Source of the DNA: Clostridium acetobutylicum ATCC 824
GTDB taxonomy: Bacteria > Bacillota > Clostridia > Clostridiales > Clostridiaceae
Direction of reading: 5' to 3'
NCBI RefSeq assembly: GCF_000008765.1
Contig: NC_003030.1
Location: 3,692,001 to 3,756,000, forward strand
DNA length: 64,000 nt
Below are positions 27,242 through 35,452 of the stretch, one piece after another. The first letter of the stretch is position 1. Every line of letters starts with the position of its first letter. The notes under the pieces were generated by a model. It did no database searches, had not been told where the DNA came from, and saw only the letters and a list, made by a program, of their open reading frames with translations. The translations under genes were made by a program, and so were the position numbers.

Positions 27242-27715
27242 TTATAGCTGATTCATTATTAAATCTATTTTTTTCTCATATTTATCTGAATATTTATCTT
27301 TAAGTTGATACAATACATCTATTAGTGAACTTAGTTCTTCATCTCCTAGTCTTTTTATCGCAGAAATATATGCATTATTAAATGGCTCATAGTTTAATAT
27401 CATTCTGTTAATTTGCATAAAGCACCTTTTAGCATTAATAAGTATCTTATCTACATTGCATAATATTTCATATATTCCATCCTCTAATCCACATCTATTT
27501 GCTATTGTAAAAATGCATTGTATTACATTATCCATTGCTGATGGAGTTGATGTTGAATCGTCCAATACTTGACATAGTTCCTTAATTACACTGTTATCCC
27601 CATTTAATGATATCCTATATACAGCCTCATCAAATACGTCTATATCATCATCTTCCCCTAATAATTTCATCTGCTTTAATATTTTAATATCATTTGCTAT
27701 CGAATGCAAGCGCAT
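27242..27715 (-). CDS. Probable immunity protein of the LXG toxin, Imm30-like
   Basis: 157 residues, all-alpha and acidic. The pattern LCQVLDDSTSTPSAMDNVIQ followed by a YEPFNNAYISAIKRL segment resembles small toxin-immunity proteins of the Imm30 kind. Its start overlaps the end of the toxin gene by 26 bases, the typical position for an immunity gene. It is uninterrupted, whereas the toxin is broken. Family assignment is from memory of motifs and needs a profile search. Confidence 0.55.
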   Translation of the reverse strand: MRLHSIANDIKILKQMKLLGEDDDIDVFDEAVYRISLNGDNSVIKELCQVLDDSTSTPSAMDNVIQCIFTIANRCGLEDGIYEILCNVDKILINAKRCFMQINRMILNYEPFNNAYISAIKRLGDEELSSLIDVLYQLKDKYSDKYEKKIDLIMNQL

Positions 27716-29525
27716 CTCTAGGCATTAAATTTAAGTAAAGTTCTTTTCCTCTTCCTTTAAATCCATAAGTGAAAGTTCTTCTATGTCTGCCTCCTACTCC
27801 TGGACTTAATTGTTCTAAATTGAATGCTAAACTATCATCCATATCAATATTAAATTTTTCTTTCATGTAATAATTTGACGGCATATGATGACCTGTTAAA
27901 TTATCAAATGGTATCTTTTCTAATTCTCCATATTGTGCAAATTCTAACTCTTTTTTTAATAAAGCATCGCTAGTTTGAGCAATCTTACTATTTTTCTTTG
28001 CAACGAAATCAGGATACATTTCTTTTAATTCAGATTTTGCTAACTCACCTTTATATTTTATATAATTAACATAATTATGTGCTTCAGGGTTACTTACCAC
28101 CTCAGCAATCCCATTTTCTTGAGCTTTAACCACTTTAAAAACACTTTTAACTTCTTTACCTCCTGCAACAATTGCTTTACCACCAATTTTTACACCAGTT
28201 GCCACTGCACCAAGTACATCAAAACAAGTATTTGCATATTTGCCACTTTCTTCAGCAAAAGTTTTTCCAAAAGTTTTTGCGAAGGTAACTGAAGCAGTCC
28301 CAACGTCACTTAATGCGCCTTTTACTTTAGGCAATAGGCTCTTCACATTTTCTACGCTTGAAACAGCTATAGATTTTGAGAACGTACCTACTTTACCCAG
28401 TAAACTTTCTGCCTTGCTTGCCTTACTAACCGCAACACCAATATCTTCTCCACCTACAAATAGACTTGCCACCGTTGCAGTTGTTTGTCCTATCGCATAA
28501 GCATTTCCACTGCGAACCTGTTTCCACCAATTTCCAAGGCTTACACCAAATTGTGCTCTTACTTGAGGATTTGTCAAGTTTCCAACTATATTAAAACTCC
28601 TACCAGTTGTCGCCATCGAGGCATGATTGATAGCACTATTAACTCCACCCGCAATGAGCACAACTCCAAAACCTGTTCCCACTCCTGTCACAACAAGGGC
28701 TGTTCCTGCACAAATTTGCAGTCCATCCCAAACTAGTCCGATAAGCCCCTCTTTTTTAGCTTTCTCCTTTGCCTCCTCAGCCATTCGTTTCTGGCTAGCA
28801 GTATAGTTCTTACTAATACTCTTCCAATCATCCTGAAATGCTTTCTGATTATTCGGATTTTCTGCATAATTGGCATTGGCTATGAAAGCATCCACAAAAT
28901 TCTTGCTCATAACCTGGACTATAAGAATATCCACGTGGAACCGAAAGAGTACTCTTTAAGAGCGATTTTGTCTGTACAATCAAATCTTGAACTTGATTAA
29001 AGCCTGGGTCTTTCTGTTCATAGGAATTCCAGTTTTCCTTGAGATTGCTCACCGTTTTTTTCATAGCGTCCATCTCTTTTGCAACATTGAAAAGACGGTT
29101 ACTGCCTGCACCGCCTAGCCAGATAATGTCCTCTGCTTCATCTGAAATAGCTTTTAACTTACTGCCAATAGAAGTAAAATCAGAGCGGTGCGAGCTAAGT
29201 TTACGCTCATGAGCGTCAAAATCTTCTTTAACAAGCTTGAAATTCTCGCTACTATCCACTTCCAAATAACCTTTAACATACTTGCCAAGTGCCATTTCAT
29301 AATTGTTAAGCAGCAATTGGAGGGTTTTAATCAATGTCATATGTATTCGCTAATATAGGCTTTCATTGAATCAGCTGCATTACCTTTTATGGCATTAGTT
29401 TGGGTTAATTGAGTCAGTGCCTGAGTCAATTCATCAAGGGGTTGCATCCGATTTTTAATTCCTGCTGCAATCCGGATGGAAAGGTCAGTCAGTTGCTCAT
29501 AATAGAGTTCAGAGTCACTCATCAT
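27690..29525 (-). pseudogene. LXG-domain polymorphic toxin, split by two frameshifts
   Basis: Three consecutive frames make one protein. The first (29337-29525, 62 residues) and second (28849-29340, 163 residues) together give an LXG domain; the join is at an ATGA overlap and the sequence runs on from MKAYISEYI to TLIKTLQLLLNNYEMALGKY. A second shift near 28920 leads into 414 residues with a glycine-rich hydrophobic middle and an HNH-like nuclease end: TGHHMPSNYYM and GGRHRRTFTYGF, then LMPRDALAFD. LXG proteins are effectors of the type VII secretion system. The toxin end seems cut short compared with relatives. No secretion genes are in the window. Two shifts in one gene argue for decay; sequencing error is possible. 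Confidence 0.7.
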
Positions 29526-29617
29526 TTTGCCTCCTTATCCATAATTTTATCAACACTCATTATCTCAGTTTTATGTTCGTCAGTATCAATTTCCACTTTT
29601 CTCCCATATCTCTCCTC

Positions 29618-29770
29618 CTAGAAACTTGTAATGACCAGAGTTTCTGCCTTCTCCAACTTTTCACCATCATAAAACATTTTAGAATATTCAATATAAGATG
29701 GACTTGTCCCTAAAGTTCCAACTTCACTCTTAAACAAAGTTATGTCCTCACTAATTATAATATTTTTATA
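29618..29770 (-). pseudogene. Remnant of a small gene upstream of the LXG toxin
   Basis: The minus strand encodes SEVGTLGTSPSYIEYSKMFY and LEKAETLVITSF then a stop, without a usable start. After the stop comes a ribosome site (AGGAGGAG) and ATG but only a short frame. LXG operons usually carry one or two small helical partner genes ahead of the toxin; this may be what is left of one. No function is claimed. Confidence 0.35.
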
Positions 29771-30095
29771 TATAAATTAAGGTATGTGATATTTAAATCA
29801 TTTACTTATTAACTTAATTTCCAATTTATATACTCTTTACTATAATTATATACTTTTTACTATAATTATATTATTTTCAAGGCTGTTTTTCAATAACTTT
29901 TAAGTATAATTTAATTTGTTATTTAACTTTATTTTAATTATATAAAATAAATATATCTTTGTGTCAAAAATATTATATATAAGATTATACCCTCCAAAAT
30001 CTGAACCTACTTTACTTTCAGTTCTTTTAATCATTTCTTCTGGTTTTAACAATATCATTTTTATTAACTACTAGCTTAAATCTATATAATAATTA
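29771..30095. other. AT-rich gap without genes
   Basis: No frame longer than a few dozen codons and no RNA-like structure was recognised. A 17-base direct repeat with TATACTTTTTACTATAATTA character occurs near 29835-29870. It lies between the decayed toxin locus and a recombinase relic. Confidence 0.3.
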
Positions 30096-30440
30096 TTATA
30101 AGCATATTTTTATATTTACAGGATTTATCATTAACCTTCTTCTTAAAATAAAAGAAGGAGAACCTCCTTCGTCTGGACTTGCTTCTCCTCCATTAGATAC
30201 ATTATTAAATTATCATTGATGTTAAGCTCTATTGATTCTATATCCCTAACTTTATTTATAGTTATTTTTGATATTAACATATGCAGTAGTCTTTTTTGTT
30301 GTTCTCTTGTCGTTAGCTTAGATACCCTCTTATGAAAACTTCAAGGTATGCTCTTTACAAACTCATATGAAGCTTCTTGTACACCACCCTCCAAAATATT
30401 GACTTTTAGCTAATTTGCATCTTTACTTAATAATCCTACT
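30096..30440 (-). pseudogene. Large serine recombinase relic (C-terminal part)
   Basis: The minus strand gives VQEASYEFVKSI, a stop, then LTTREQQKRLLHMLISKI, TINKVRDIESIELNINDNL, a frameshift, and GGEASPDEGGSPSFILRRR ending at 30096. It is nearly identical to the relic at 34788 over its best 60 residues. Internal stops and missing N-terminal catalytic domain show it is dead. Such recombinases integrate SCC-like elements and some phages. Confidence 0.75.
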
Positions 30441-30532
30441 GCTTATGCTTTTACCTTTACTTTCTATAGTAACCTTTAATTTATTGTGTTGTAATTTCGA
30501 TGTATAATTTAATAGTTCTTTGTGGGCTACTG

Positions 30533-30568
30533 GTATCACTTACCTCTTCGTAAGAATGGAGGTGATAC
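30533..30568 (+). promoter_or_regulatory. Hairpin that covers the toxin ribosome site
   Basis: GTATCAC (30533-30539) can pair with GTGATAC (30562-30568), and CCTC with the GAGG of the ribosome site GGAGG. The stem would hide the start region of the toxin mRNA. Type I toxin mRNAs often have this feature. Confidence 0.5.
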
Positions 30569-30570
30569 AT

Positions 30571-30684
30571 ATGAGTAACGATACTTTAATGTTACTATTT
30601 CAGGCAGGATTATTTTTAATAGCACTATTAACATTTATAGTGTTACTTATAGAAAAAATTTTAAATTTCAAAGATAATTTTTAG
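30571..30684 (+). CDS. Holin-like small toxin (type I toxin-antitoxin candidate)
   Basis: 37 residues: start MSNDTLMLLFQAGLFLIALL, one membrane helix, then a short charged tail (EKILNFKDNF). It resembles putative holin-like toxins of Firmicutes, in which a tiny membrane peptide is silenced by an antisense RNA. The ribosome site GGAGGTGATACAT is strong but can be paired with an upstream stretch. No antisense promoter was identified with confidence. It lies between the recombinase relic and tail copy C, a usual place for addiction modules on mobile units. Confidence 0.65.
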   Translation: MSNDTLMLLFQAGLFLIALLTFIVLLIEKILNFKDNF

Positions 30685-30722
30685 ATTTAAAGTTTTACAA
30701 TATCTAAAGGTGTAAATAGCAC

Positions 30723-30743
30723 TTACTTATGATACGGTTCTCC
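30723..30743 (-). repeat. rlmH-tail copy C (intact coding tail)
   Basis: On the minus strand GGAGAACCGTATCATAAG then TAA gives exactly Gly-Glu-Pro-Tyr-His-Lys-stop. It differs from rlmH at two silent positions (GGA for GGT, TAT for TAC). There is no rlmH gene in front of it. Confidence 0.8.
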
Positions 30744-30798
30744 GTACAATATATACCGTAGACTTTTACTAATTTACCATTACTTTAAAAGCTTATAC

Positions 30799-31305
30799 TT
30801 ACCTTGACTTAGCATTATTAAACCATTCGATTGTTGCTTTCTCCATATCTTTCGGAAGTATCTTATTATATACCTCATTATATAACCATGCAAGGGTCTT
30901 ATTTCTTAGGTATTTTCTCATTTCATCTTCTGCCTCTACCATTACAACTTTTATTAAACAAGGACATTTGGTATGTGTATCTGGTAAATTATTCTTATCT
31001 AATAATATATTATTTTGTCTAATTTCTGCACATTGAAAAAATGATTCACTTCCCTCTAATGCTTCAACAACATCCCAAAATGTTATCTCTTCGGCACTAC
31101 GAGCTAATGCATAACCACCTTTTACACCTGGTATAGATTTTATTATCCCCGACTTACTTAATTTTGCATATACTTTTGATAAATAAGTTTCTGATATGCC
31201 TTGAAATGTTGCTAAATCCCTTATTCCCACAGATTTACCTTCTTCTGCGTTTACCATATATAATAAGCAATGTAATGCATATTCAACTCCAACTGAAAAT
31301 TTCAT
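30799..31305 (-). CDS. Rrf2-family regulator
   Basis: 168 residues from the Met at 31305, ten bases after AAAGGAG; the Met three codons earlier is only one base from it. The helix-turn-helix VGIRDLATFQGISETYLSKV and wing PGVKGGYALARSAEEIT fit Rrf2. Cysteines at FFQCAEIR and TKCPCLIK lie in the region that binds iron-sulfur clusters in IscR and NsrR. It is divergent from an FMN-protein and ferredoxin operon and probably controls it in response to oxygen, NO or cluster status. Confidence 0.87.
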   Translation of the reverse strand: MKFSVGVEYALHCLLYMVNAEEGKSVGIRDLATFQGISETYLSKVYAKLSKSGIIKSIPGVKGGYALARSAEEITFWDVVEALEGSESFFQCAEIRQNNILLDKNNLPDTHTKCPCLIKVVMVEAEDEMRKYLRNKTLAWLYNEVYNKILPKDMEKATIEWFNNAKSR

Positions 31306-31419
31306 TTTATTCATGCTCCTTTAATATATTATAGTCTTTTATTAATGATAGCCTATTATTAATTCTCATTCAAGATACTTATATAGCATCAAATAAATAC
31401 TTTTTTACAAAATATTTTA

Positions 31420-31448
31420 TTGACAAAAATAAAAAAACATCATATTAT
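31420..31448 (+). promoter_or_regulatory. Strong promoter of the FMN-protein operon
   Basis: TTGACA (31420-31425) and TATTAT (31443-31448) have the ideal 17-base spacing. A start site near 31456 is expected. It lies in the divergent gap shared with the Rrf2 gene. Confidence 0.75.
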
Positions 31449-31507
31449 AATTATAGACAATCTGTATCGACGATTAAATTTATCCATAATTCGAGGAGGA
31501 ATATAAA

Positions 31508-31879
31508 ATGTTTACAGAAAAATTTTTTGAGGTATTAAATCATGAAGGAGTAGTTTCTATTGTAACTTGTTCAAATAATGAAGCTCATGTCTCTAATACA
31601 TGGAACAGCTATTTAGTTATTGTAGAAGGAAATAAAATTCTAATTCCTGCCGCTGCTATGCTTAAGACAGAGGATAATGTAAATGCTAATCCTAAAGTTA
31701 AGTTAACGATCGGTAGTAAAGAAGTAATGGGCAATAACTATATGGGAACTGGATTTTTACTTGAAGGAACTGCTAAGTTTTTGAAAGATGGAGATCACTT
31801 TAAGATGATGAGAGAAAAATACTCATTCCTAACAAGAGTATTAGAAGTTACAGTTACTTCTTGTAAGCAAACACTTTAA
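31508..31879 (+). CDS. FMN-binding protein, pyridoxamine-oxidase-like split barrel
   Basis: 123 residues, the same length as the small Desulfovibrio FMN-binding protein. FFEVLNHEGVVSIVTCSNNE, VSNTWNSYLVIVEGNKIL and GTGFLLEGTAKFL match that protein's strand pattern, with the NTWNSY and GTGFL segments lining the flavin site. It likely carries one non-covalent FMN and shuttles electrons. AGGAGG precedes the start. A ferredoxin gene follows 15 bases later, so the two probably work as redox partners under Rrf2 control. Confidence 0.85.
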   Translation: MFTEKFFEVLNHEGVVSIVTCSNNEAHVSNTWNSYLVIVEGNKILIPAAAMLKTEDNVNANPKVKLTIGSKEVMGNNYMGTGFLLEGTAKFLKDGDHFKMMREKYSFLTRVLEVTVTSCKQTL

Positions 31880-31894
31880 TCAAAGGAGAAAACT

Positions 31895-32071
31895 ATGCCT
31901 AGAAGAATTAATAAATTAGATTGTGTTGGGTGTGGAACTTGCCAAAGAGTATGTATTGTTGGGTGTATAACACAAGAAAAAGATAGAAAAAGATTAATCA
32001 ATGAATCTGCATGCGTTGACTGTGGAGCTTGCCAATACGCTTGCCCTAAGAAATGCATATCCGAACATTAA
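31895..32071 (+). CDS. Two-cluster [4Fe-4S] ferredoxin
   Basis: 58 residues, MPRRINKLDCVGCGTCQRVC at the start, with a second CVDCGACQYACP motif; each CxxCxxCxxxC/P set binds one cubane cluster with partner cysteines from the other. AAAGGAG lies just before the ATG. It is the second gene of the FMN-protein operon, 15 bases downstream. It probably donates electrons to or takes them from the flavoprotein. Confidence 0.9.
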   Translation: MPRRINKLDCVGCGTCQRVCIVGCITQEKDRKRLINESACVDCGACQYACPKKCISEH

Positions 32072-32293
32072 CTTAAAAAGGTAGATTAGATATAGAGTTA
32101 ACAGAAAAAATAATATCTCCTAAGAGATGTTTTTATTCAATAAAAAAATAGTGCTATCCTTACTATCTAAAGTACTTATTGTTTCAACTAGAAATTAAAT
32201 TTTCTGAAATAGTTTTTAAGTACTAAAGTTTGTTAGAAAAGTTTATAACTCTACTCCTAACAATTGCAAAAAATAAATAATTAAATTAAGTTG

Positions 32294-32343
32294 AAGGAGA
32301 TGACGCAACACTTTTATATAAATAGTTTGTGCATCTCCTCTTT
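32294..32343. terminator. Hairpin in the gap after the ferredoxin gene
   Basis: AAGGAGATG and CATCTCCTC arms with further pairing (GCAACAC with GTTTGTGC) form an imperfect stem followed by TTTGAT. The 450-base gap 32072-32521 otherwise shows no gene. Confidence 0.45.
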
Positions 32344-32521
32344 GATATCGTAAAATAATCTATTTCAACCATTATGCTTTTCATTCTTCATTCCAAGTTT
32401 TGCTTATTTGTTATGCTATTTTCGTATGAATACCCATTACACTCTAAGGGTCTTATACGACTTTAAAGATTATTTTTCCTTATAAAGCTAGTCATACTAA
32501 GGGTTACAAAAAAAGCCTACG

Positions 32522-32542
32522 TTACTTGTGATACGGTTCTCC
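32522..32542 (-). repeat. rlmH-tail copy B (intact coding tail)
   Basis: On the minus strand GGAGAACCGTATCACAAG then TAA gives Gly-Glu-Pro-Tyr-His-Lys-stop, with GGA, TAT and CAC as silent differences from rlmH. ACTTG and CAAGT flank it as an inverted repeat, and CAGTAGCAAGTG beside it recurs at copy G. It bounds the restriction-modification unit that touches rlmH itself. Confidence 0.8.
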
Positions 32543-32579
32543 GTAACAGTAGCAAGTGATAACCTTTTATAATTTAATA

Positions 32580-33592
32580 TCAATAAAATTTCATTTTGTT
32601 ATTATTAGTTATCACTTTTTCGATGCTATTATCATATATAATTTTATTAATCTTAGTAACATCCTTACTTGAAATTCTTTCTATATAATACTTTTCTTCA
32701 TGGTTTTTATTTATTCCAACAGTCATTACTATATCAGGGGATATTGACATAATGTGTACTAGCTTTCCATCTACATTATTACAAATAAAACTGGGATTGT
32801 CACTTGTGATAAATTTATTATTACCAGTAGCAATGTAAAACTTTATAGACATTATTTTGATATACATTTTAGCCATATAATATATAATACCAGTATCATT
32901 TAAAAACTCACGATATTTCCTAAGTAAAATGGAATGTTCCATTTCTTGTGATGCGGTAGTTAAATAATTTTTTTGTCTCTCTTCAACAGGAATGTTAATC
33001 TTGTCCAATCCAATAATATCTGAAATCCACTTATATACCGATTTAAATGCATTATTCGTATGAAATCCACGCCAATTAAAAGCTATCAATGACTTTATTA
33101 TTAATCCTTTATAAAATTCGTCAATTTTATCTCCTTGGCTATTCAATATTCAATGTTTTCACGAACAATATTCCATTTATCCTCATATTTTTCAGACCAT
33201 AGTTGTTCTATATCTAATATTTTCACTTTATCTATTTTAGCTCTTAATATATTTTTATTTTTTCGTGAAATATCTATGTTATTGCTCTTAATAACCCATT
33301 CAGCAAATTTACAATAATACTTATTATATTCCATAAGATTAGTTAAAAGTCGCCCTTCATAGTAAATCTCATATCCATCTAAACATTTATAAATTTTCTT
33401 CAAATCTTCCTCTTCACATATAGGCATTCCAGCTACAATAGAATGAAATTGAGTAATACCAAAATTTTTTTTGATATTTTTGCCTTCAAAAATTCTATTC
33501 TTAGTATCAAATACATAAATACTATCTTTGTTATAACACCATGCCTTCAAATATGTTCGTGGAATCAAATGGTGGTATTTTTGATTAGTCAT
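32580..33592 (-). pseudogene. DUF4238-family protein, frameshifted
   Basis: Two overlapping frames (33143-33592 and 32580-33146) share four bases and read as one protein when joined. The first starts MTNQKYHHLIPRTYLKAWCY, the His-His/Pro-Arg-x-Tyr-Leu-Lys signature of DUF4238. The second has FITSDNPSFICNN, the family's C-terminal motif. The second frame has only a TTG start and no ribosome site, so a frameshift is the best reading. DUF4238 has no settled function; members are frequent in phage-defence and mobile regions. Confidence 0.65.
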
Positions 33593-33693
33593 ATTGTCCT
33601 CCCTTATGCCTTATATTATATAAACCTACATATGTTCCTAACAAAATGATGTTTTCCATATATAGTCCTCAACAAACAATACTTTCTAACACA

Positions 33694-33948
33694 CTATAGC
33701 GTTTCTATATCTTTTATGTAGCTTACTCCTACATTAATTACTTCTTCACTATCAAGTAAAATACATATACTATCATCTTCTTCTAAATCTTTACCTAACT
33801 CTATGAATGATAGTTTCCCAATAAATATATTGCCATTGCTGTCAGTAACCTTAATACGGTCTCCTAACTCAATATACATATCAACTCCACTCATATTACC
33901 TTCTTTTGTAACTTTTATACACGGAATAATATTTGTAAGTACCATCAT
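33694..33948 (-). CDS. Small conserved-looking hypothetical protein
   Basis: 84 residues, predicted all-beta: DMYIELGDRIKVTDSNGNIF then IGKLSFIELGKDLEEDD and SICILLDSEEVINVGVSYIK. The pattern suggests a small five-strand barrel like those of Sm-fold or SH3-like proteins, but no family is recognised. It starts after a GGGGAGA-like site. It lies between the DUF4238 pseudogene and the IS200 element, inside the rlmH-proximal unit. Confidence 0.5.
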   Translation of the reverse strand: MMVLTNIIPCIKVTKEGNMSGVDMYIELGDRIKVTDSNGNIFIGKLSFIELGKDLEEDDSICILLDSEEVINVGVSYIKDIETL

Positions 33949-34064
33949 TATCTCTCCCCTACGTTTTATATTATTACCAAATTATATCATAATTCTATTA
34001 TTTAGTTTAGATGTTTATTTTTATATTCACAGCATTTATCATCAACCTTCTTCTTAAAATAAAA

Positions 34065-34796
34065 TCATAACTACCCGTAAAACGGGTAGTTTGCTCTAGC
34101 CCTATAATGGCATGTTACTGGCAGTGCTACTCGCACACTGAACGGTCTGCCAACCGCATGCCTTTACAGGCTGCACCTAAAAGGTGCTTATTTTTTGCCT
34201 TTTTTTACTGTCTCACCCGTAAACGGGTCAATATACTCTTTCAAACTTATCTGTTCATATGCCAAATCTTCTTGTATCTGATTTTTTATATATTCTTCTA
34301 TGACCTTTTTGTTCCTTCCTACAGTATCAACATAGTATCCTTTACACCAAAATTGCCTATTACCATATTTATATTTTAAATTTGCATGTCTATCAAAAAT
34401 CATCAGTGAACTTTTCCCTTTTAAATATCCCATAAACTGTGACACACTTAATTTAGGTGGTATGCTTACAATCATATGTATATGATCTTTACATGCATTA
34501 GCCTCAATAATTTCTACACCTTTTTGCTCACATAATTTTCTCAATATTATTCCTATATCAGCTTTTATCTTTCCATATATTATTTGTCTTCTATACTTTG
34601 GTGCAAATACTATATGATATTTACAATTCCACTTGCTATGTGCTAAACTACTATTGTCCACTTTGGACACACCTCCAATATATTTTAGTTGTGGTTGGCA
34701 AACCCACTTCTATTTTATATTGGAGTTTTTCTTTTTTCTACTCATAGCTATAAGCTTTCCGGAACCACAGGTAAAACCTGTGGTATTCTAGATACA
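34065..34796 (-). mobile_element. IS200/IS605-family insertion sequence
   Basis: About 730 bases. Both ends carry the subterminal hairpins of the family: AACTACCCG-TAAAA-CGGGTAGTT (34069-34091) and ACCACAGG-TAAAA-CCTGTGGT (34764-34784). A Y1 transposase lies inside. Comparison with the relic at 30096 places the ends: outside the IS, TTCTTCTTAAAATAAAA continues directly with GAAGGAGAAC there. There is no target duplication, as expected. It is inserted in the last codons of a recombinase relic. Confidence 0.85.
34188..34670 (-). CDS. tnpA: IS200-type Y1 HUH transposase
   Basis: 160 residues at most. The HUH motif is CKDHIHMIVSIP near residue 63, and the catalytic Tyr lies in the helix DTVGRNKKVIEEYIKNQ near residue 130. 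YHIVFAPKYRRQIIYG at the start is characteristic of IS200. It excises and inserts single-stranded DNA at replication forks. A GGAGG site is one base from the first GTG and ten from another GTG at 34661, which may be the true start. The gene is intact. Confidence 0.9.
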   Translation of the reverse strand: MSKVDNSSLAHSKWNCKYHIVFAPKYRRQIIYGKIKADIGIILRKLCEQKGVEIIEANACKDHIHMIVSIPPKLSVSQFMGYLKGKSSLMIFDRHANLKYKYGNRQFWCKGYYVDTVGRNKKVIEEYIKNQIQEDLAYEQISLKEYIDPFTGETVKKGKK

Positions 34797-35365
34797 AGAA
34801 GGAGAACCGCCTCCATCTGGACTTGGTTCTCCCCCATTATTTAAGTACATTATTAAATTATCATTTATGTTAAGCTCTATTGATTCTATATCCCTAACTT
34901 TATTTATAGTTATTTTTGATATTAACATATGCAATAGTCTTTTTTGTTGTTCCCTTGTCGTTAGCTCGGATAACATCTTATCAAAACTTGAAAGTATGCT
35001 CTTTACAAACTCATATGAAACCTCTTGTACACTATCATCCAAGATATTACCTTTTAGGTCATTTGTCTCTTGCTGTAACATTTCTTCTCTAGTTTTTATA
35101 TCTTCCATTCTCTCCGAAAAATCTTTTTTATTGATTATTGAATCCTCATAGGCTTCAAATATTTTTTCTTCTTAACTTCTATCTTTTCTAACTCTTTCTA
35201 GTTTCTCCTTTGATGGTTCTACCATAGCTTTTCTAGTTGAATTTATATTTGCTACTATATCTTTAATGAGCTTATCATTATTTAAAAACTTTGATAACTT
35301 CTTAAACACATAGTCATTAGCTTTATTGACATTGATTGAATTGCTATGACAAACTGCTGTACCTT
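34788..35365 (-). pseudogene. Large serine recombinase relic, cut by an IS200 element
   Basis: The minus strand encodes GTAVCHSNSINVNKANDYVF (end of the zinc-ribbon region), a helical stretch to KEKLERVRKDRS and a stop (35172-35174), then in another frame EEKIFEAYEDSIINKKDFSE and on through LTTREQQKRLLHMLISKI to GGEPSPDGGGSPS. The IS200 replaces the last codons; the displaced tail (LRRRLMINA) is at about 34040-34064. The catalytic N-terminal domain is missing. It is the integrase class expected for elements that insert at rlmH. Confidence 0.78.
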
Positions 35366-35452
35366 ATATATCCTCCTTAAATACAAAATAGGTTTCTATA
35401 TATACTTTATCAATATTTTATATGAAACCTACTTTATAATATATATTTATTT

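Noticed and set aside
28849-29525. The 62- and 163-residue frames as separate small partners of a type VII effector
   Set aside because: Together with the next frame they read as one continuous LXG domain; neither looks complete alone.
31876-32058. Minus-strand frame over the ferredoxin
   Set aside because: The plus strand has two perfect CxxCxxC motifs with a ribosome site; the other frame is a shadow.
27130-32542. The repeated GATACGGTTCTCC hairpin-like motif as a riboswitch or regulatory RNA family
   Set aside because: Its reverse complement is the coding end of rlmH, the outer stems differ from copy to copy, and the copies lie at 3' sides of unrelated genes. A displaced gene end explains it better.
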